A stretch of 64,000 bases of DNA from assembly GCF_001426745.1 (NCBI RefSeq), contig NZ_LMFI01000003.1:1-64000 (forward strand). Reading direction: 5' to 3'. Both the position numbers and the translations under genes were made by a program. The notes beneath the pieces are model-generated. The model searched no databases, had not been told where the DNA came from, and saw only the letters and a list, made by a program, of their open reading frames with translations. Shown here one piece after another: positions 60,606-64,000 of the stretch (the first letter of the stretch is position 1; each line of letters opens with the position of its first letter). The stretch is from Nocardioides sp. Root140 (GTDB lineage: Bacteria; Actinomycetota; Actinomycetes; Propionibacteriales; Nocardioidaceae).

Positions 60606-61921
60606 GCGATCCCTTTGTCCCGCCGGTCGTCCCCGCGCGCCTACCGACGTGGCAGGAGCTCTACCCGTTGCTTCCGTACCGATTTCCGCTCTCCGAACCG
60701 ACACCCGTGGTCCGGATCCCGATCAAGGGGCCGCCGCCGTTCAACATGGTGGCCGTCGTACACACCCGCCTGCCGGGACTGGTCACTCCGGCGGACGGAA
60801 ACATCCGCAGGCTGCAGATTCGCGGGATCCCCACCGCGTTGCGGGTCAGGGGATTCGACCCGGGCGCCGACCCGGCGCTGCACGAAGCCCGGTCCTCGAG
60901 TGCCCCGTCGGTCCGGATGCTGCAGGCCAGTGACGACGGCGACTTCCTGGTCGCCTGCGATGCCACGGGCCAACACCAGCCGATGCCCGGATCGGGACTC
61001 ACCACCTGCTTCGACGACGACGGTCGATGGCTGCTGGACGCCGACACCGCCAACATGGCTGATGGAGTCATCTGGGCGTGCGCCGTCGAGGTGACCAGCT
61101 GGGTCATGTTCCACGAACCTGCAGCGGTCGCCGGCGCACCACAGCCTGCTCCATCAGCCGCCGAAGAGGGCAGCAGCCTGGCGACGCAGGCTCGCCTGCT
61201 GGTGAACCACTACCGCGACTACCTCACCCGACCCGGAGCCGACTTCGTGCAAGCCGGGCGTGAGCTGAGCCAGCTGTCCGGTCAGCTGGCGGCCGCGCAC
61301 CTGCCGCGCGATGCCGTGGCTCCGCAACAGATGGCGACCGACGCGCTCGCCGCCTTCCAGCCCCCTGAAGGCGGCGCGACGGAGCACGTGATCGCGCTGG
61401 CGGAGGCGCGGCACAACCTGCTCGTCCGACTGTTCGAGAGCGGGATGGACGCACAGGCGGCGCCGCTGGCCGAGCCTGCCCTGTCGGGCTACCGGACGTA
61501 CGCCGAGCGGGAGGGTGCTGACCTGTTCCGCGTCCAACGAGACTTCGCCGAGTTCGTGAAACCGCTCCTCGCGATCGGACTGGCGGACGCCGCGCTGGTG
61601 GCTCAGCGGGGTGCCCTCTCGGTGTTGCAGCGCATGGTGCCATCGGCCGGTGGCGAGCTCGAGCACGAGATCAGCCTCGCGGAGGCCCGACACAACTTGG
61701 TGGCCCGGCTTCTCGACGTACAACTCGTGGCGGAGGCGAGGCCGACCGCTGCGGCGACGATTCGGGCCTACCAGGACTACGCCGCCCGACCGGGCGCCGA
61801 CGTCGAGCGGGCGGTCAGGAACCTCCGTGAGCTGGCCAGTGTCGTGCTCACGCCTGCCCAACTGACCGACCTCGCCGCGCAGGCCGACGATGCAGCCGAC
61901 AGCCTCCAGTTGCGAGGCTGA
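60602..61921 (+). CDS. Protein with three helical repeats, unknown function
   Basis: 439 residues. N-terminal beta-rich domain (1-180, VVRIPIKGPPPFNMVAVVHTRLPG...), then three helical repeats around the motif HYRDYLTRPGADF / GYRTYAEREGADL / AYQDYAARPGADV at about 203, 299 and 395, spaced roughly 96 residues. These look like TPR-type units. Co-translated with the TerD-like protein. Possibly partners in one complex. Confidence 0.6.
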   Translation: MSDPFVPPVVPARLPTWQELYPLLPYRFPLSEPTPVVRIPIKGPPPFNMVAVVHTRLPGLVTPADGNIRRLQIRGIPTALRVRGFDPGADPALHEARSSSAPSVRMLQASDDGDFLVACDATGQHQPMPGSGLTTCFDDDGRWLLDADTANMADGVIWACAVEVTSWVMFHEPAAVAGAPQPAPSAAEEGSSLATQARLLVNHYRDYLTRPGADFVQAGRELSQLSGQLAAAHLPRDAVAPQQMATDALAAFQPPEGGATEHVIALAEARHNLLVRLFESGMDAQAAPLAEPALSGYRTYAEREGADLFRVQRDFAEFVKPLLAIGLADAALVAQRGALSVLQRMVPSAGGELEHEISLAEARHNLVARLLDVQLVAEARPTAAATIRAYQDYAARPGADVERAVRNLRELASVVLTPAQLTDLAAQADDAADSLQLRG

Positions 61922-61944
61922 CACGACGGGCGCGACGTCTTCGT

Positions 61945-62712
61945 TCAGAGGTTGATCTTGATCTCCGCACCCTTGCGGAGCCCGTCGACCAGGGTCTGGG
62001 CCGTCTTGGTCTGCTCGTCCGACTTCGCCTGCTGCGCGATCTGGGGCCTGACCTTCGCGAAGGGCGGAATCGGCTGCTGGCCACTCTGCTTGCCGGCCTT
62101 CTTCTGCTGCTGCACGGCGGCGTCGTAGATCTTGCGGAGCTCCGCCTCGGTGGGCTTGACCGGGCCGGCCTCGTCCTCGACCAGCTGCTCGATCACGACC
62201 TGGATCTCGATCTGGCTGCGGACCACGTCTTCCGAGGTGCCCTGCTTCTCAAGAGCCGCGAGGAACTCGTCGACCGAAGCCATCTGGTTCTGCTTGGCCA
62301 GCTTGGTGAGGGCGGCGTCGACATCCTGGTCGGTCGCCGAGATGCCGCGCTTGGCGGCCTCCTGCACGAGGAGCTCGGTGTCCACGAGGGTCTCAGCGGT
62401 CTGCTTCTTGAGCGCGTCCTCGTCAGGCTGCTGGCCGGTCTGCTGTGCCTGCATGGCGGCCTGTTGGAACTGCGCCTCGTAGATCGGGACGAACTCGTCC
62501 TTGGTCACCTCCTCGCCGTTGACGTCGGCCACGACGTCCGGGATGCCTTCGAGGTCGGGACCCGCTGCCTGCTGGCTGTCCTGAGCGGTCGTCTCCTCGG
62601 AGGATCCCTTGCTACCGGAATCCTTGTCGTCGCCACCGCACGCGGAGGTGGCAAGGAGGGCGGCTGCGAGTGCGATGCCGAGGACGGTCTTGGTGCGCTT
62701 GGAGTGATTCAT
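61945..62712 (-). CDS. SurA_N-domain lipoprotein
   Basis: 255 residues from ATG 62712 (MNHSKRTKTVLGIALAAALLATSACGG) with lipobox TSAC. Contains a SurA N-terminal-type helical domain (VNGEEVTKDEFVPIYEAQFQQAAM..., TLVDTELLVQEAAKRGISATDQDVDAALTKLA) without a visible parvulin domain. Likely an extracytoplasmic chaperone or foldase relative. Ends at the convergent gene pair to the left. Confidence 0.85.
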   Translation of the reverse strand: MNHSKRTKTVLGIALAAALLATSACGGDDKDSGSKGSSEETTAQDSQQAAGPDLEGIPDVVADVNGEEVTKDEFVPIYEAQFQQAAMQAQQTGQQPDEDALKKQTAETLVDTELLVQEAAKRGISATDQDVDAALTKLAKQNQMASVDEFLAALEKQGTSEDVVRSQIEIQVVIEQLVEDEAGPVKPTEAELRKIYDAAVQQQKKAGKQSGQQPIPPFAKVRPQIAQQAKSDEQTKTAQTLVDGLRKGAEIKINL

Positions 62713-62831
62713 CCATGTCGACCATACGGATCGCACCTGAGATGACCCCAATTCCGAGTTCGAGTGACAGGCCCTCCCGGGAGGGCCACCATGGGCTGCA
62801 GGAGACGAATCGGGGCACCAGAGGAGGATCA

Positions 62832-63086
62832 ATGCTGTTCCACATCACGCAGGTTCACAGTCCGGAGCTCTGCCCTCGAGACGAGGGCGGCTCCAACTCG
62901 CTGTTCGACGCGAGCGTCGAGGGCGTCCGCGTGGTCGGCCGGTACGGCGCCAACGCCCAACACACGCTGTTTCTCGTGGTCGAGGCGGACGACGTCAACG
63001 CGGTCCACAAGTTCCTCTGGCCTGGGTTCAGGCGCTGCACGAGCACCGTCACGCCGGTGAGCGAAGTCCCGGTTCCCAAGGACTGA
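62832..63086 (+). CDS. Small conserved protein (DUF3303-like)
   Basis: 84 residues, GAGGAGG ribosome binding site. MLFHITQVHSPELCPRDEGG...FLVVEADDVNAVHKFLWPGFRRCTSTVTPVSEVPV, a ferredoxin-like fold pattern seen in short dimeric alpha/beta-barrel proteins. Divergent from the SurA-like gene. Role unknown. Confidence 0.65.
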   Translation: MLFHITQVHSPELCPRDEGGSNSLFDASVEGVRVVGRYGANAQHTLFLVVEADDVNAVHKFLWPGFRRCTSTVTPVSEVPVPKD

Positions 63087-63144
63087 CGCCGCAGTCCGGA
63101 GCCGAGTCCTTGACCTCCGTGTCCGCAGGCCCAAGTCTGAGGAC

Positions 63145-63813
63145 ATGGACACTCACGCGGTCGATCCCTCGCGCACGATGCTCACCTTCGGCCGGGTGGA
63201 CCTGGTCCGGGTCCAGGTCGGCTATCGCGCGAGCCCCGAGACGCCGGCGTACCAGCAGTTCCTGCTCGACCTCCCGGTGCTGGAGACGGTCGACGGGCGC
63301 GACGGAGAGGCCTTCGACGAGCGCCTGGCGCTCAGTGCCCTGGAGCCCGTCGTGTTCGCGGGCGGCGATGCGCCGCGGCACTACTCCCTGCACCAGCACC
63401 GGTCGCACACCAGCTGGGGTCCGAGCTCGGGTGCCGTGGAGATCGGGCTCCTCGTGACGACCGGCTCCGGGACGCGGGCCTCCGGTCCCGATGCACCTCT
63501 CGACGGCGTGACCCGCGCCTTCCGCGACCTGATGGAGGTGGTCGGCCGACCGGAGTCGGCGCAGACCTCTCGGGATGCAGCGATCCTGCGGGCACGAGCC
63601 GCGGCGGCGACGGCGTACGCCGTGGACGCGGACACGCTCTCGCTCAGCGCGGAGGAGCACCACCAGACCGAGAACTCCTGGACCTTCAAGCTCCGCTCGC
63701 GCGCGGGGGACACCTACGCGGTGGTCGTCGGCTTCGTCGACGGGTACGCCGGGTCGGTGCGGGTGCGGCACGAGAAGCGGTTCGAGGTTTCCGACTCCAT
63801 CGGCTCCGAGTGA
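63145..63813 (+). CDS. Protein of unknown function
   Basis: 222 residues, ATG 63145. Soluble and beta-rich, with VEIGLLVTTGSGTRASGPDAPLDGVTRAFRDLMEVVG. No catalytic motif. High third-position GC and sequence character support a real gene; I know no family. Confidence 0.6.
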   Translation: MDTHAVDPSRTMLTFGRVDLVRVQVGYRASPETPAYQQFLLDLPVLETVDGRDGEAFDERLALSALEPVVFAGGDAPRHYSLHQHRSHTSWGPSSGAVEIGLLVTTGSGTRASGPDAPLDGVTRAFRDLMEVVGRPESAQTSRDAAILRARAAAATAYAVDADTLSLSAEEHHQTENSWTFKLRSRAGDTYAVVVGFVDGYAGSVRVRHEKRFEVSDSIGSE

Positions 63814-63880
63814 CCTGGACTTCGCCGGGTGAACGACGAATGAACGTGGGGCAGACGGTAGTTGGCGTACCCTTTTGCGG

Positions 63881-64000
63881 ATGTCCGACACGACTCCGCC
63901 CCTCAGGCTCTGGCACCTGCTGATCGCCGCCTCCGCATTCCTGGGCGTCACCCTGGCCGCTCGGCAGTACGACGTCTGGTGGACGGCGCTGAGCCAGCTC
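63881..64000 (+). CDS. Membrane protein, 3' end cut by the window (Pr6Pr-like)
   Basis: The first 40 codons (MSDTTPPLRLWHLLIAASAFLGVTLAARQYDVWWTAL) resemble the N-terminus of Pr6Pr/FAR-17a-like integral membrane proteins, with a first transmembrane helix at residues 9-27. The rest lies outside the window. Confidence 0.5.
   Translation, partial: MSDTTPPLRLWHLLIAASAFLGVTLAARQYDVWWTALSQL

Overview
The window reads as a chromosomal segment of a high-GC Gram-positive actinobacterium, most likely Nocardioides or a close relative in the Propionibacteriales. The support is strong G/C preference at third codon positions, GTG and TTG starts, many ATGA/GTGA start-stop overlaps, DUF2510 domains, SigE- and ECF41-type sigma factors, and the actinobacterial short PolA-like polymerase. 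This assignment is inference; no rRNA or other strong marker is present. One tRNA is present, tRNA-Gly with anticodon TCC.

Left part (1-18.6 kb): a nine-gene, tightly coupled minus-strand operon (17884 down to 1591), probably led by a 46-residue membrane peptide gene at 18194. Order of transcription: TerY-type vWA protein, second vWA protein, PP2C phosphatase, Ser/Thr kinase with a zinc ribbon, UPF1-like SF1 helicase, winged-helix protein, coiled-coil McrB-like GTPase, DUF2357 protein with an Hsp70-like ATPase segment, and a double-CARF nuclease related to Card1/Can2. The combination matches the CoCoNuT branch of McrBC type IV restriction systems with a TerY-P phosphorylation module and a CARF effector, predicted in the literature to act on RNA and translation. 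There is no CRISPR-Cas locus in the window. Two diverged copies of one small gene family flank the operon and an SMI1/KNR4-like gene lies just outside.

18.6-28.5 kb: a patchy stretch of small lipoproteins, gene remnants (ImmA/IrrE-like protease, PolA-like fragment), a SigE-type ECF sigma factor with its membrane partner, PH-domain and DUF2510 proteins, a polytopic membrane protein, the tRNA, a 14-bp tandem repeat, and an ECF41 sigma factor divergent from a carboxymuconolactone-decarboxylase gene. The last pair share a near-symmetric palindromic double promoter.

28.5-43.6 kb: an L-rhamnose-releasing locus of four large secreted enzymes (three GH78, one GH106), with LacI-type operator-like palindromes before three of the four genes but no LacI regulator in the window.

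43.6-64 kb: mainly housekeeping and accessory genes: SRPBCC protein, an HD-GYP/LuxR regulator, a RelE-type toxin with its HTH antitoxin, a YpsA-like protein, an acidic-repeat peptide with a JmjC oxygenase and a sucrase/ferredoxin-like protein, the PolA-like polymerase, a FUSC-like membrane protein, an NmrA-like reductase, a surface vWA/HYR protein, an MBL hydrolase, a secreted glycerophosphodiesterase, two coupled proteins of unknown function, a SurA-like lipoprotein and a truncated membrane protein gene at the right edge.
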